Source: an uncultured Lachnospiraceae bacterium (GTDB lineage Bacteria > Bacillota > Clostridia > Lachnospirales > Lachnospiraceae). From it: a DNA stretch of 60,597 nt. Shown piece by piece: positions 25,978 to 33,984 of the stretch. The first letter of the stretch is position 1. Every line of letters begins with the position of its first letter. The position numbers and the translations under genes are program-made. The notes under the pieces were generated by a model that worked only from the letters and a program-made list of their open reading frames with translations, did not search any database and was not told where the DNA came from. The DNA lies in assembly GCA_947626365.1 (NCBI GenBank), contig CANQRW010000011.1:1-60597 (forward strand), in the 5' to 3' direction.

Positions 25978-26852
25978 TGCTTTCCTCCACTCTTAGCTTC
26001 ATCGAGTATTTCATCAAAGAACATACCCTCACGACGATAATTCCTGCAAATATCTTTGGCAAGGGAAATCCCTCTCGCCCGGTTTTCTTCGGCTGCTTCT
26101 TTCATAAACAGTCTTTCAAGGTAAGAAAGCGCAACCTCTGTTTCGATATGAACAGCATCACAGCCCTTTTGTGAAACAGCCACATACTGCTTACCAAGCT
26201 GAAGAGCAGAAAGACTATTGATAAGTGCCATATCGGTCACATTGCCGACAAAAAAATTATCAATAACGAAAAACATGCGGTCGTTCGCGATGCTTCCGAT
26301 AATTAAATCCTTGTTTAATGTCATATCACGGTACTTGTTGTAGAAAGGCGTACCGCTTAATTTTTCCATTTTTCCTCTGTGATATGCGACAAGCATTGCC
26401 CAGTCAATATCAGCGGAAACTTCAGTCTGAGCGAGCTCACCCACGCTTACAGAAACAATGTAGAACTTAGACTTATCATAGTCACAGATCAAAGTAAGCG
26501 CCTGACCGGGATCGGTTCCCATATAGAAGCCCTTGCCAAAGTCACATTGTTTTCGGCTTTTGGGCTCAACAGGTCCCTCAATACCCGATTTTGAGCCATG
26601 ATAAAGAAGCACTCGGTCCGCATCCAACTTAATGGCTTCCGATTCCTCTGCAATCCTTTTCAGAGTCATATTATAAACAGGGACGTGCTTTTCCTTGCAT
26701 AAATCAAACATCTTTGATTGTGCCAATTTGTTAGGCACAGCACGGCCATTCTCCCAACGATTCACGGTTTGGAAGGTAACATTAAGTTGTTCGGCGAACT
26801 CGGTTTGACTCATATTTAAATATGCTCTTATCTGTTTTATAAGTTTCAGCAT
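25974..26852 (-). CDS. HTH-XRE protein fused to DUF3990 (ADP-ribosyltransferase-like)
   Basis: The 292-residue protein has an N-terminal XRE/Cro helix-turn-helix (about 4-55: MSQTEFAEQLNVTFQTVNRWENGRAVP) followed by a DUF3990-type domain (about 80-245) with LLYHGSKSGIEGP (82-94; H85) and DFGKGFYMGTDPGQA (104-118). DUF3990 belongs to the ADP-ribosyltransferase clan. The third family motif, usually ending in Glu, reads QYVAVSQKG (222-230) here, so catalytic activity is uncertain. The DNA-binding head and operator repeats in its own promoter point to autoregulation as in toxin-antitoxin loci. Start ATG lies close to the end of the operator region; no strong ribosome site (GAGGTGC). Confidence 0.85.
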   Translation of the reverse strand: MLKLIKQIRAYLNMSQTEFAEQLNVTFQTVNRWENGRAVPNKLAQSKMFDLCKEKHVPVYNMTLKRIAEESEAIKLDADRVLLYHGSKSGIEGPVEPKSRKQCDFGKGFYMGTDPGQALTLICDYDKSKFYIVSVSVGELAQTEVSADIDWAMLVAYHRGKMEKLSGTPFYNKYRDMTLNKDLIIGSIANDRMFFVIDNFFVGNVTDMALINSLSALQLGKQYVAVSQKGCDAVHIETEVALSYLERLFMKEAAEENRARGISLAKDICRNYRREGMFFDEILDEAKSGGKQ

Positions 26853-26866
26853 AATGCACCTCTAAA

Positions 26867-26917
26867 TATAACATTGTTTCTATTTAATGTTATATCTAAT
26901 GTTATACTTCATGTCAA
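26867..26917 (-). promoter_or_regulatory. Promoter and operator of the HTH-ART operon
   Basis: TTGACA (26912-26917), 17 bases, TATAAC (26889-26894). The nine-mer TATAACATT occurs three times: minus strand at 26898-26906 and 26886-26894 (12 bp apart, the second covering the -10 box) and plus strand at 26867-26875. This direct plus inverted arrangement is what an XRE repressor bound to its own promoter would need. Confidence 0.75.
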
Positions 26918-26975
26918 TGCATTTTGCTCAGAAATTGATGCAATTATCATACAAACAGTTACTTTTCACACGGCA

Positions 26976-27004
26976 GTAAAAAAGCAGCGATTGCTCGCTG
27001 CTTT
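26976..27004 (-). terminator. Terminator of the 6S RNA
   Basis: Ten-base perfect arms AAAGCAGCGA (26981-26990) and TCGCTGCTTT (26995-27004), four-base loop, followed on the minus strand by six U. Confidence 0.85.
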
Positions 27005-27009
27005 TCTCA

Positions 27010-27205
27010 TTTGTAATCCCAAAGTGCCGGTTCTTACTGTTTGACGCCTAGCCAAGCTAGGTGGGCAACCGCACTCCGGCTTCTGCCTTCCACTGCAACG
27101 GAGGCCTGACATCTACCGGAAAATATTGGAATCCCTTCTGTCATAATGTAGGTTCAAAGTAAGTAAGAGTATCGAACACCCCAGGAATCACTTTCTCTTT
27201 TGTCT
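27010..27205 (-). ncRNA. ssrS: 6S RNA
   Basis: The RNA of about 190-200 nt regulates sigma-70 RNA polymerase by mimicking an open promoter. Visible support: it lies directly between a strong promoter and a terminator with no coding frame. Its ends form a ten-base closing stem, TCCTGGGGTG (minus strand 27177-27186) with CACTTTGGGA (27017-27026), G-U pairs included. The central part (TTTGAACCTACATTATGAC, then GGGATTCC) and the 3' half (GGTTGCCCACCT, AGTAAGAACCGGCAC) match what I recall of Clostridial 6S sequences. Exact ends are inferred. Confidence 0.82.
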
Positions 27206-27211
27206 GTTAAT

Positions 27212-27240
27212 ACTATACCATAAGATATGTATTTTATCAA
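27212..27240 (-). promoter_or_regulatory. Promoter of the 6S RNA
   Basis: TTGATA (27235-27240), 17 bases, TATAGT (27212-27217) on the minus strand; start expected near 27205. Confidence 0.75.
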
Positions 27241-27276
27241 CAGGATATTGTAAAAAATCACTGGAAAAATGTGAGA

Positions 27277-28599
27277 CTAATACCAGACGGTTCCCTCACC
27301 CGTCACCCTGGCATAGACCAGCTTCCTGGGCCTGGGGGCCTGCTCCCCGATGGCGCATGCCTGAAGGAATCGCTCCTCCGCCGGGTCAAGGAGTCGCTCA
27401 TCGGAAGCGTAAAGCTCCGCAAGCACATCTCCCTCCTTCACCAAGTCTCCGTACTTTCTGTAAAGACAGATTCCGGCACTGTAATCGATGGAGTCCTCCT
27501 TCTTCACCCGGCCGGCGCCCAGCATGGCCGATGCGATTCCGCAGCCTTCCGTATCCATATGGGTAATATATCCGCCGGCGGGAGCCGTCACCTTCCTGAC
27601 ATAAGCCGCTTTGGCAAACCGGTCCGTATCATATATGAAAGATTCATCGCCGCCCTGGGCCCGCACCATGTCGGCCAGAACCTTCACGCCCCGTCCGTCC
27701 CTCATGGCGCTCTCAGCCATAGCGCGGCATGCTTCCAGACTGCCTTTTCCGGCCAGGAAAAGAAGATTGGCAGTCAGCTGCAGACACACCTCTGTCAGAT
27801 CCGCCGGTCCCTGCCCTCTCAGTGTCTGAACTGCCTCCGTCACCTCCAGGGCGTTGCCGATGGCCCGGCCCAGAGGCACATCCATATCGGTAATCAGGGC
27901 GCAGCATTTCTTTCCGGCTCCTTCACCGATGGCTACCATTTCCCTGGCCAGAGCCTCCGAATCCTCCATTGTCTTCATAAACGCCCCGCTGCCGGTCTTC
28001 ACATCCAGCACAATGGCGTCGCTCCCCGCTGCCAGTTTCTTGCTCATAATGGACGAGGCGATCAGCGGAATGCTGTCCACGGTAGCCGTCACATCCCGGA
28101 GGGCATAGAGTTTTTTGTCCGCCGGAACCATATTGCCGGACTGGCCGATGACGGCAATGCCAACCTGGTTGACGATCCGGCAGAACCGGTCTCCGGGAAT
28201 GGTGGTCGTCAGTCCCGGTATGGATTCCAGCTTATCCAGGGTGCCTCCCGTATGTCCCAGCCCCCGGCCGGACATTTTGGCCACCTTCACTCCCAGGGAA
28301 GCCGCCAGCGGACCTGCGATCAGCGTGGTTTTATCTCCTACTCCGCCGGTACTATGCTTGTCCGCTTTGATTCCCTCAATAGAGGAAAGATCCGCCGTAT
28401 CCCCGGAGTGAGCCATCTCCATCGTCAGATCTGTAGTCTCCTGCCGGTTCATCCCCTGAAAACAGACCGCCATCATCATGGCGGACATCTGATAATCAGG
28501 AATCTCGCCGGACACATAGCCGGCGATCATCTCATGAATCTCCTGTCTGGTCAGGCTGCCGCCATGCTTCTTCTTCTCAATCAGATCATACATGCGCAT
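27277..28599 (-). CDS. pdp: Pyrimidine-nucleoside phosphorylase
   Basis: Start ATG 28599 has GGGAGGTGG six bases upstream. The 440-residue product matches the 430-450 of the family. It carries the signature region KMSGRGLGHTGGTLDKLESIPG (about 107-128) and the phosphate-binding KADKHSTGGVGDKTTL (about 78-93). It phosphorolyses uridine, deoxyuridine and thymidine to base plus (deoxy)ribose-1-phosphate. Part of an operon with cdd and deoC; thymidine phosphorylase (deoA) is the near alternative. Confidence 0.93.
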   Translation of the reverse strand: MRMYDLIEKKKHGGSLTRQEIHEMIAGYVSGEIPDYQMSAMMMAVCFQGMNRQETTDLTMEMAHSGDTADLSSIEGIKADKHSTGGVGDKTTLIAGPLAASLGVKVAKMSGRGLGHTGGTLDKLESIPGLTTTIPGDRFCRIVNQVGIAVIGQSGNMVPADKKLYALRDVTATVDSIPLIASSIMSKKLAAGSDAIVLDVKTGSGAFMKTMEDSEALAREMVAIGEGAGKKCCALITDMDVPLGRAIGNALEVTEAVQTLRGQGPADLTEVCLQLTANLLFLAGKGSLEACRAMAESAMRDGRGVKVLADMVRAQGGDESFIYDTDRFAKAAYVRKVTAPAGGYITHMDTEGCGIASAMLGAGRVKKEDSIDYSAGICLYRKYGDLVKEGDVLAELYASDERLLDPAEERFLQACAIGEQAPRPRKLVYARVTGEGTVWY

Positions 28600-28614
28600 G
28601 AAACCACCTCCCAA

Positions 28615-29025
28615 TCACGCCAGATTCTCCGGCCCGAAACTGCGGGGCAGAAGCTCTTTCAGGGTCATCTCCACATAATCTTCCGGGCTTTTCGCCATAA
28701 TCACCAGGAAATCCGCCGGGCTGCAAAACTCTCTCATCACCTGGCGGCAGACGCCGCAGGGGGCGCAATAATCTGTGATGACGCCGTCTTTTCCGCCGCA
28801 GACAGCGATAGCTTCAAACTCCCTCTTTCCGTCGCACACCGCCCGGAAAATAGCGCTCCGCTCCGCGCAGACCGCAGCGGAATAGGCGGCGTTCTCGATA
28901 TTAAAGCCTGTATAGATGCTGCCGTCCCTGCACAAAAGCGCTGCCGACACCTGAAAATGGGAATAGGGCGCGTAGGCGCCGGGCAGATTGTCAATGGCCG
29001 CTCGAATCAATTTCTCTTTCTCCAT
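28615..29025 (-). CDS. cdd: Cytidine deaminase
   Basis: Start ATG 29025 follows GGAGAGGGAG. The 136-residue homotetrameric-type enzyme has the substrate region NIENAAYSAAVCAERSAIF with the CAE motif (zinc Cys and catalytic Glu) and the second zinc pair PCGVCRQ. It converts (deoxy)cytidine to (deoxy)uridine, feeding the phosphorylase 15 bases downstream. Confidence 0.96.
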   Translation of the reverse strand: MEKEKLIRAAIDNLPGAYAPYSHFQVSAALLCRDGSIYTGFNIENAAYSAAVCAERSAIFRAVCDGKREFEAIAVCGGKDGVITDYCAPCGVCRQVMREFCSPADFLVIMAKSPEDYVEMTLKELLPRSFGPENLA

Positions 29026-29051
29026 ATTCGCTCCCTCTCCTGTCCTGTGAC

Positions 29052-29116
29052 TGTCCACAGGCTTTATCCGGCCTTCGCCTTCCCCATGTCCGCAGGCATT
29101 ATCTGCCTTCCGCCTT
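29052..29116 (-). repeat. Tandem duplication of the deoC stop-codon region
   Basis: Thirty bases at 29087-29116, which contain the last deoC codons and the TAA, recur at 29052-29081 with about 85% identity (TGTCC-CAGGC-TTATC-GCCTT core). Period is 35 bp. Confidence 0.8.
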
Positions 29117-29755
29117 TGCCAGCTTTACGATGCGGCTGGTTCCCAGGCGGGACGCCCCCAGTTCCAGAAACCGTTCCGCATCTTCAAAGGAAGCGATACC
29201 GCCGGCTGCTTTCATCTTCACCTGAGGACCGATATGCCTGCCGAACAGCTCAATATCCTCAAATGTAGCTCCGCCTTTGGAAAATCCGGTGGAGGTCTTG
29301 ATATAATCCGCTCCGGCCTCCGTCACCAGCCGGCACATGGTTATCTTCTCCTCCTCAGTCAGAAGGCAGGTCTCAATGATCACCTTCAGGATATGGCTCC
29401 CGCAAGCCGCCTTGACAGCCCGGATCTCTTCCAGTATTTTTCCGTAATTCTTATCCTTCAGGTCGCCGATATTGATGACCATATCGATCTCATCGGCTCC
29501 GTGTTCCAGGGCGTCCTTTGTCTCAAAAACCTTTACCGCCGTCGTATTATATCCGTTGGGAAATCCGATGACCGTACAGACCGCCATCCTGTCCCCCAGA
29601 TATTCCCTGGCGCGCGCCACATAGGACGGCGGAATACACACAGACGCCGTCTGATAATGGACAGCGTCATCACAGATCTGCCGTATCTCTTCCCATGTGG
29701 CTCCCGGGGCCAGCAGGGTATGATCCACCGCCTGAAAAATCTTCTCCCGCTCCAT
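29099..29755 (-). CDS. deoC: Deoxyribose-phosphate aldolase
   Basis: The 218-residue class I aldolase has the Schiff-base lysine region [16 protein letters not shown] and the second conserved lysine in [20 protein letters not shown]. It splits deoxyribose-5-phosphate into acetaldehyde and glyceraldehyde-3-phosphate, completing deoxynucleoside catabolism with pdp and cdd. A phosphopentomutase gene is not in the window. Start ATG follows GGGAAAGGA. Confidence 0.96.
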   Translation of the reverse strand: MEREKIFQAVDHTLLAPGATWEEIRQICDDAVHYQTASVCIPPSYVARAREYLGDRMAVCTVIGFPNGYNTTAVKVFETKDALEHGADEIDMVINIGDLKDKNYGKILEEIRAVKAACGSHILKVIIETCLLTEEEKITMCRLVTEAGADYIKTSTGFSKGGATFEDIELFGRHIGPQVKMKAAGGIASFEDAERFLELGASRLGTSRIVKLAKAEGR

Positions 29756-29786
29756 ATGACATCCTTTCCCATCGCTTATGTATTAT

Positions 29787-30575
29787 TTATTGTTCTTCCG
29801 TCTCCTTCAGCCGATACACCTGGTATTCGCCCTCGTAGACATATCCCAGTTTCTCCGCCAGTCCAACCGACTGGAGATTCACCGCATCCCAGTTGGGAGT
29901 CAATCCTTTCTCCAGACACTCCAGCACAAACGCGGCGCTGCAGGCCAGAGCCAGTCCCTTCCTCCGCCAGTCCTTTCGGGTGTCCACTTCAATCTCCATC
30001 CAGCCTTCGCTGACGCCGTAAGCGGAACAGCCGGCTACCATCTCCCAGCCCCTCAATGCCACGTAACCGAAACAGTATTCAGAAAAATGCCCATAGTCTT
30101 CAAAATTATCGCAGAGCGCGCGGCTCCACGGATTCCTGAGTGCCATCCGATACAGCCGCTCGTCGATACGCCGGATCCGTATCCCGGCCGGAACCGCAGC
30201 CATATATCCCCGAAGCCTGTCCATATCGAAATGGTGCTCGTCCTTCTTCAGGGCATAACGGATCACCGGCCTTATCAGCCCCAGAAATTCATCCTCCAGC
30301 CAGTCCGCCCACCGCTCATTCTGAGGATACAGAAACGCGCGGTCCGCCGACTGATAAATCTGGCTCTTCAGATCCAGAGCCTGCTCTCCCTTCGGCGGAA
30401 GTCCCAGCAGGTAGGCGAAATCCCCTACCACCACCAGACAATAGGGAGAATCCGCAAGACTGGGCACCCACACACGGCCCATAGCGCCTTCCAATGCGCC
30501 CCTCAGAAGCACATCCCTGCTGTCCGCGCAGAACCGCCGGATACTCTGACGCTTCTCTCTGCCAAGTTCAATCAT
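29787..30575 (-). CDS. GNAT-type acetyltransferase
   Basis: Start ATG 30575 has GGGAGG eight bases upstream. The 262-residue protein resembles the GNAT_acetyltransf_2 group: an N-terminal variable half and a C-terminal GNAT fold with EIEVDTRKDWRRKGLALACSAAFV (the RxxGxA acetyl-CoA site, about 194-217) and NLQSVGLAEKLGYVYEGEYQVY at the end. The acceptor is unknown. It lies 31 bases upstream of deoC on the same strand, so it may head the salvage operon. Confidence 0.85.
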   Translation of the reverse strand: MIELGREKRQSIRRFCADSRDVLLRGALEGAMGRVWVPSLADSPYCLVVVGDFAYLLGLPPKGEQALDLKSQIYQSADRAFLYPQNERWADWLEDEFLGLIRPVIRYALKKDEHHFDMDRLRGYMAAVPAGIRIRRIDERLYRMALRNPWSRALCDNFEDYGHFSEYCFGYVALRGWEMVAGCSAYGVSEGWMEIEVDTRKDWRRKGLALACSAAFVLECLEKGLTPNWDAVNLQSVGLAEKLGYVYEGEYQVYRLKETEEQ

Positions 30576-30725
30576 ACGCCGCACCTCCCGCCTGCCCTGT
30601 TTCCCATTCCGGAGACTGTCGCAGAAATATTACTGTGAAATTTTGAATATCCACTGCAGCATTCTGCAGCGATCTCTTCTTACATCATTCTACCACACTT
30701 TCCGGTAAAAATCCACGACAATAAT

Positions 30726-30754
30726 TGAAGACAAACCGGCCATGCAGTCGTTAT
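30726..30754 (+). promoter_or_regulatory. Possible ECF-type promoter of the sigma-factor operon
   Basis: TGAAGA (30726-30731), 17 bases, CGTTAT (30749-30754) resembles the TGAAAC/CGTC pattern used by many ECF sigma factors, suggesting autoregulation. A vegetative -10 (TATAAT, 30752-30757) overlaps but lacks a properly spaced -35. Confidence 0.35.
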
Positions 30755-30771
30755 AATAGAGGAGGAAGGAG

Positions 30772-31296
30772 GTGATGGGAATCAACAATACAGAACAGCT
30801 TGAACAATGGATCGACCAGTATCAGAACCTGATCTACTCTATCTGCTTCCAGATGACCGGCGACTATTTTGAGGCCCAGGATCTGACACAGGAGACCTTC
30901 CTCTCCGCCTACAAATGCTCCGCTTATTTTGACGGGCGGAATCCCAGGGCCTGGCTGTGCCGGATCGCCTCCAACAAATGCCTGGATTACCTGAAGGCCA
31001 ACGGCCGGCGGCAGATTCCCACTGACGACCGGTTTTTCCTGACATACCAGGATTCCTCTCCCCCGCCGGAACGGTCTCTCACAGAAAAGGATATTCGACA
31101 GCAGCTGTACGCGTGCTGTATGCGGCTGAAGCCGCCTTACCGGGAAGCGGCCCTGGATTATTATTATTACGAGATGGACATTCGGCAGATGGCCGAAAAA
31201 ACCGGCAAAAACATAAAAACCCTGCAGACACATATCTACCGCGCCAAGGCCATGCTGCGGAAAATGCTTCGAAAGGAGGATCTGGAAGATGGATAA
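30772..31296 (+). CDS. ECF-type RNA polymerase sigma factor
   Basis: The 174-residue protein has region 2 (IYSICFQMTGDYFEAQDLTQETFLSAYK, about 21-48, then RAWLCRIASNKCLDYLK) and region 4 (LKPPYREAALDYYYYEMDIRQMAEKTGKNIKTLQTHIYRAKAMLRKML, about 118-165) and lacks regions 1 and 3. Translation starts at GTG 30772 or ATG 30775 within a GGAGGAAGGAGGTG site. Its gene overlaps the next by 8 bases, the usual link of an ECF factor with its anti-sigma factor. Confidence 0.94.
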   Translation: MMGINNTEQLEQWIDQYQNLIYSICFQMTGDYFEAQDLTQETFLSAYKCSAYFDGRNPRAWLCRIASNKCLDYLKANGRRQIPTDDRFFLTYQDSSPPPERSLTEKDIRQQLYACCMRLKPPYREAALDYYYYEMDIRQMAEKTGKNIKTLQTHIYRAKAMLRKMLRKEDLEDG

Positions 31297-31735
31297 TACA
31301 GAATATCCCACTTATCTCAATGAATACCAGGCGGAACGTCTGGCGGATCTGGTGGAAAGCAAGGGGCTTATGACTGCTCCCGCCAATCTGAAATCCGCCA
31401 TTCTGGAACGAAGCCGGCAGACGGATGTACAGATGATTGCCGGGGCCAACCGTCTGGGCAGACAGGCGGAACTGCTCTTCTACGGCCTGAAGGTCGGCGC
31501 CGCTGTAGTCTGTTCCATCAGTTTGATTCTGGCGGCGCCCCTGATACGTCAGACACAGATGGAACATCAGTCAGAACGTCAGAACAGGCAGTCCTCTGAT
31601 CTTCAAAATGGCAGGCAGGACGAAGCCCGGCTTCCCCTGCATGACCGGTTTCACCGCTCTCTCATGGAATTTTCAGAACGGGCAGGAGCATTCATAAGCG
31701 AACCAATCGATATGGAGGTATTTTTCAATGACTAA
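31289..31735 (+). CDS. Putative anti-sigma factor, single-pass membrane protein
   Basis: The 148-residue protein has a cytoplasmic N-terminal part (1-60), one membrane helix (about 65-85: LKVGAAVVCSISLILAAPL) and a polar Gln/Arg-rich outer part. Topology plus 8-base overlap with an ECF sigma gene indicates an anti-sigma role; no ZAS zinc motif (HxxxCxxC) is present, so the class would be atypical. Confidence 0.7.
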   Translation: MDNTEYPTYLNEYQAERLADLVESKGLMTAPANLKSAILERSRQTDVQMIAGANRLGRQAELLFYGLKVGAAVVCSISLILAAPLIRQTQMEHQSERQNRQSSDLQNGRQDEARLPLHDRFHRSLMEFSERAGAFISEPIDMEVFFND

Positions 31736-32399
31736 AAAGAAAAGCAGATTTATGACATTTTTAATCTCTCTGATGCCGGGGGCCGGGGAAATGTATCTGG
31801 GATTTTACAAATGCGGCGCCAGCATCATGGTCCTGTTTCTGGGTGGAATGGTGGTCTTTGGCGCCCTGATTCCCCAGCTTCTCTACCTGCTGACTGTCCT
31901 GTGGTTTTACAGCTTCTTCCATACCAACAACATCAACAGTCTGCCGGATGAGGAATTCTACGCTCTGGAAGACGACTATTTCATGTCCATGAGCCCGGAG
32001 AACGTCAAAAGCTTCTGCGGGCGCTACAAAAAATACATCGGCATCGCCCTGCTTCTTCTGGGCGTCAGCGTGGCGTGGAACGGGGCCTATGAACTGGTCC
32101 GGGCCTTCTTTACCCGCCTTGGACTCCCGGATGAAGATTTCACAATCCTTTATCGAGGCAGAGACGCCATCTCCCAGCTGATTGCGGCCGTCATCATCAT
32201 CGTCATGGGCTGCAGCCTTTTTAAGGCCAAGAAAGAATCCTTACAGGCCCCTCCATATCTGTCTGATACGGCGGTCTCGGCCGGCCCTGCGTCCGCATCG
32301 GCGGACGCAGCCGCAAAACCATCCGTACCCGAAGAAAAGAAATCCCGGGACACCTCAGATGAAGTCCCCCGGGAAACGCCGTCCGGCACGGATTCATAA
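31728..32399 (+). CDS. Membrane protein of the sigma operon
   Basis: The 223-residue protein overlaps the anti-sigma gene by 8 bases. It opens with a TM2-like hairpin (LMPGAGEMYLGFYKCGASIMVLFLGGMVVFG), has two more hydrophobic segments (about 105-125, 150-165) and a polar, Ala/Pro/Ser-rich cytoplasmic tail (about 170-223). Its place in the operon suggests a sensor or target of the sigma system; the function is unknown. Confidence 0.75.
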   Translation: MTKKKSRFMTFLISLMPGAGEMYLGFYKCGASIMVLFLGGMVVFGALIPQLLYLLTVLWFYSFFHTNNINSLPDEEFYALEDDYFMSMSPENVKSFCGRYKKYIGIALLLLGVSVAWNGAYELVRAFFTRLGLPDEDFTILYRGRDAISQLIAAVIIIVMGCSLFKAKKESLQAPPYLSDTAVSAGPASASADAAAKPSVPEEKKSRDTSDEVPRETPSGTDS

Positions 32400-32470
32400 T
32401 GCGAGCCTGCAGATCAAACGCTGGCCAACACGGATTCATAGCGCAGAATCACAGATTAAACCTCGCAGAC
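32387..32470 (+). repeat. Tandem duplication of a stop-codon region
   Basis: CACGGATTCATA, which carries the last Ser codon and the TAA of the membrane gene, occurs at 32387-32398 and at 32429-32440, with weaker similarity (CAGAT-AAAC) over the rest of each 42-bp unit. Confidence 0.7.
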
Positions 32471-32476
32471 CCGCGT

Positions 32477-33730
32477 CTAGTTGGCCTTCCGATTAATATA
32501 TTCCGTCCTGGTCTTGGAGTAAGCGAATTTCTGGCTCTTGTACAGACCATAGTATCCGGAAAGGGTGAAGGTGACGGCGATGGCGATTCCGAAGTAAGGC
32601 ATGGCCCCGGCGCCGCACATTTCCAGCCCGATGATCAGGCTGGAGATGGGACAGTTGGTAACGCCGGCAAACAGGCACACCATGCCGCAGGCCGCGCAAA
32701 GGGACGGGGAAAAGCCGAAAATGGTTCCCAGGACACAGCCGAAGGTGGCTCCCACGCACAGGGTAGGCACAATCTCGCCGCCTTTGTAGCCTGCTCCCAG
32801 CGTCACCGCCGTAAACAGCATTTTCAGAAGGAAGGCCTCATAGCGGACATGTCCCTCCATGGCCTCCTCAATGAGAATCATGCTGCTTCCGTTGTAATCC
32901 CTGGTCCCCACGATCAGGGTCAGGCCGATGAGAATCACACTGCCCGCCAGAATCCGGATGTAGGGATTTTTAAAATAATGCTCATACAGATGCTCTCCGG
33001 TGTGCAGCACCAGGCACAGAAGGATGCTGACCAGAGCGCACAGCACTCCCACCGCCACGATGATCACGGCGGAGCGAAGCTCAAAGGCCGGTATCTCCTG
33101 AATGGTGAAATGCTCCCCGGAAAGTCCCATGAGCTGAGCCACTCCCGCGCCCACGAAGGACGCGAAGACGCAAGGCACCAGCGCCGCGTAGTACATGATA
33201 CCGATACTGATCACCTCCATGGAGAACACCCCGGCCGCCAGCGGCGTCCCGAACAGCGCCCCGAAACAGGCGCTCATGCCGCACATGACCGCGATCTTCC
33301 GGTCCTTCTCGTCCAGATGGATGGCCTTGCCCAGCATGCTTCCGATGCTGCCGCCCAGCTGCAGCGCCGCTCCCTCGCGGCCGGCGGAGCCGCCGGTCAG
33401 GTGGGTAAGGATGGTGCTTATAAAGATCAGCGGTCCCGTCGCCGGGGTAATCTCCTCATTGGAGGAGATGGAATCCAGCACCATGTTGGTTCCCCGGTGC
33501 TTCTCCTGCCCCGCGATGTGATACAGAAATACGATGGCCAGGCCGGACACGGGAAGCAGAAACAGGATCCAGCTGTAGGTCTGAAACAGGGACGTGGCGT
33601 ATTTGACGCCGAGCCCGAAAATCGAGCCCACCATCCCTCCGATGACTCCGATGACGCAGGAGATCACCGTCCATTTCACAAAATACTCCACATTCTGCAT
33701 GACCGGGGTCTTAACCGCAAACCGCTCCAT
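32477..33730 (-). CDS. CLC-family transporter, CLC-F (fluoride exporter) like
   Basis: The 417-residue membrane protein shows the CLC fold with about 10 or more helices and the gating-glutamate motif SAGREGAALQLGGS (115-128, E119). Features fit the CLC-F subgroup: RGTNMVLD (79-86) in place of the GSGIP chloride motif, FGTPLAAGVFSMEV after helix F, and GGEIVPTLCVGATFG near helix N. Such proteins exchange fluoride for protons. No fluoride riboswitch is seen upstream, so a chloride transporter of divergent type is still possible. Start ATG follows GGAGGATAAG. Confidence 0.75.
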   Translation of the reverse strand: MERFAVKTPVMQNVEYFVKWTVISCVIGVIGGMVGSIFGLGVKYATSLFQTYSWILFLLPVSGLAIVFLYHIAGQEKHRGTNMVLDSISSNEEITPATGPLIFISTILTHLTGGSAGREGAALQLGGSIGSMLGKAIHLDEKDRKIAVMCGMSACFGALFGTPLAAGVFSMEVISIGIMYYAALVPCVFASFVGAGVAQLMGLSGEHFTIQEIPAFELRSAVIIVAVGVLCALVSILLCLVLHTGEHLYEHYFKNPYIRILAGSVILIGLTLIVGTRDYNGSSMILIEEAMEGHVRYEAFLLKMLFTAVTLGAGYKGGEIVPTLCVGATFGCVLGTIFGFSPSLCAACGMVCLFAGVTNCPISSLIIGLEMCGAGAMPYFGIAIAVTFTLSGYYGLYKSQKFAYSKTRTEYINRKAN

Positions 33731-33779
33731 ACTCTTATCCTCCGTAATGTCTCGATTTCTTTCCCTAAAATCTATGTCT

Positions 33780-33808
33780 ATTGTAGAACAGTTCAGCCCA
33801 TATTACAA
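33780..33808 (-). promoter_or_regulatory. Promoter of the CLC-F-like gene
   Basis: TTGTAA (33803-33808), 17 bases, TACAAT (33780-33785) on the minus strand. Confidence 0.6.
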
Positions 33809-33859
33809 CTGGTTTAGAAGGTCATTTTTCTGTTCCAACCATCTTGCTGTCCCGCAATA

Positions 33860-33973
33860 TCATAACTTCATCAAACATGAATTTGAATCCGAATAGCAAT
33901 ATCGCTCTGCCAACTCTCCGAACCTGGCCAATACCGGAAAATCGATATTTAAAAACTCAAAATTGGACTTCAT
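33860..33973 (-). pseudogene. 5' stump of an hsdR-like (type I restriction/DUF4145) gene
   Basis: Immediately after the subtilase stop codon there is GGAGG and, seven bases on, an ATG opening a 37-codon frame, MKSNFEFLNIDFPVLARFGELA..., ending at TGA. This matches the characteristic N terminus of HsdR-type/DUF4145 helicase-nucleases (S-N-F-x-F-L ... ELAExYxYxDxNxCLxKL). Everything after about 33860 is missing, replaced by the CLC promoter region. It overlaps the operon downstream of the IetAS-type pair and implies that a restriction gene was once linked to it and was deleted. Confidence 0.7.
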
Positions 33974-33984
33974 GACGGTTCCTC

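Noticed and set aside
33731-33859. Fluoride riboswitch before the CLC-F-like gene
   Set aside because: The conserved GATGG...CGCC...AAC core is absent from the leader; only a plain promoter is seen.
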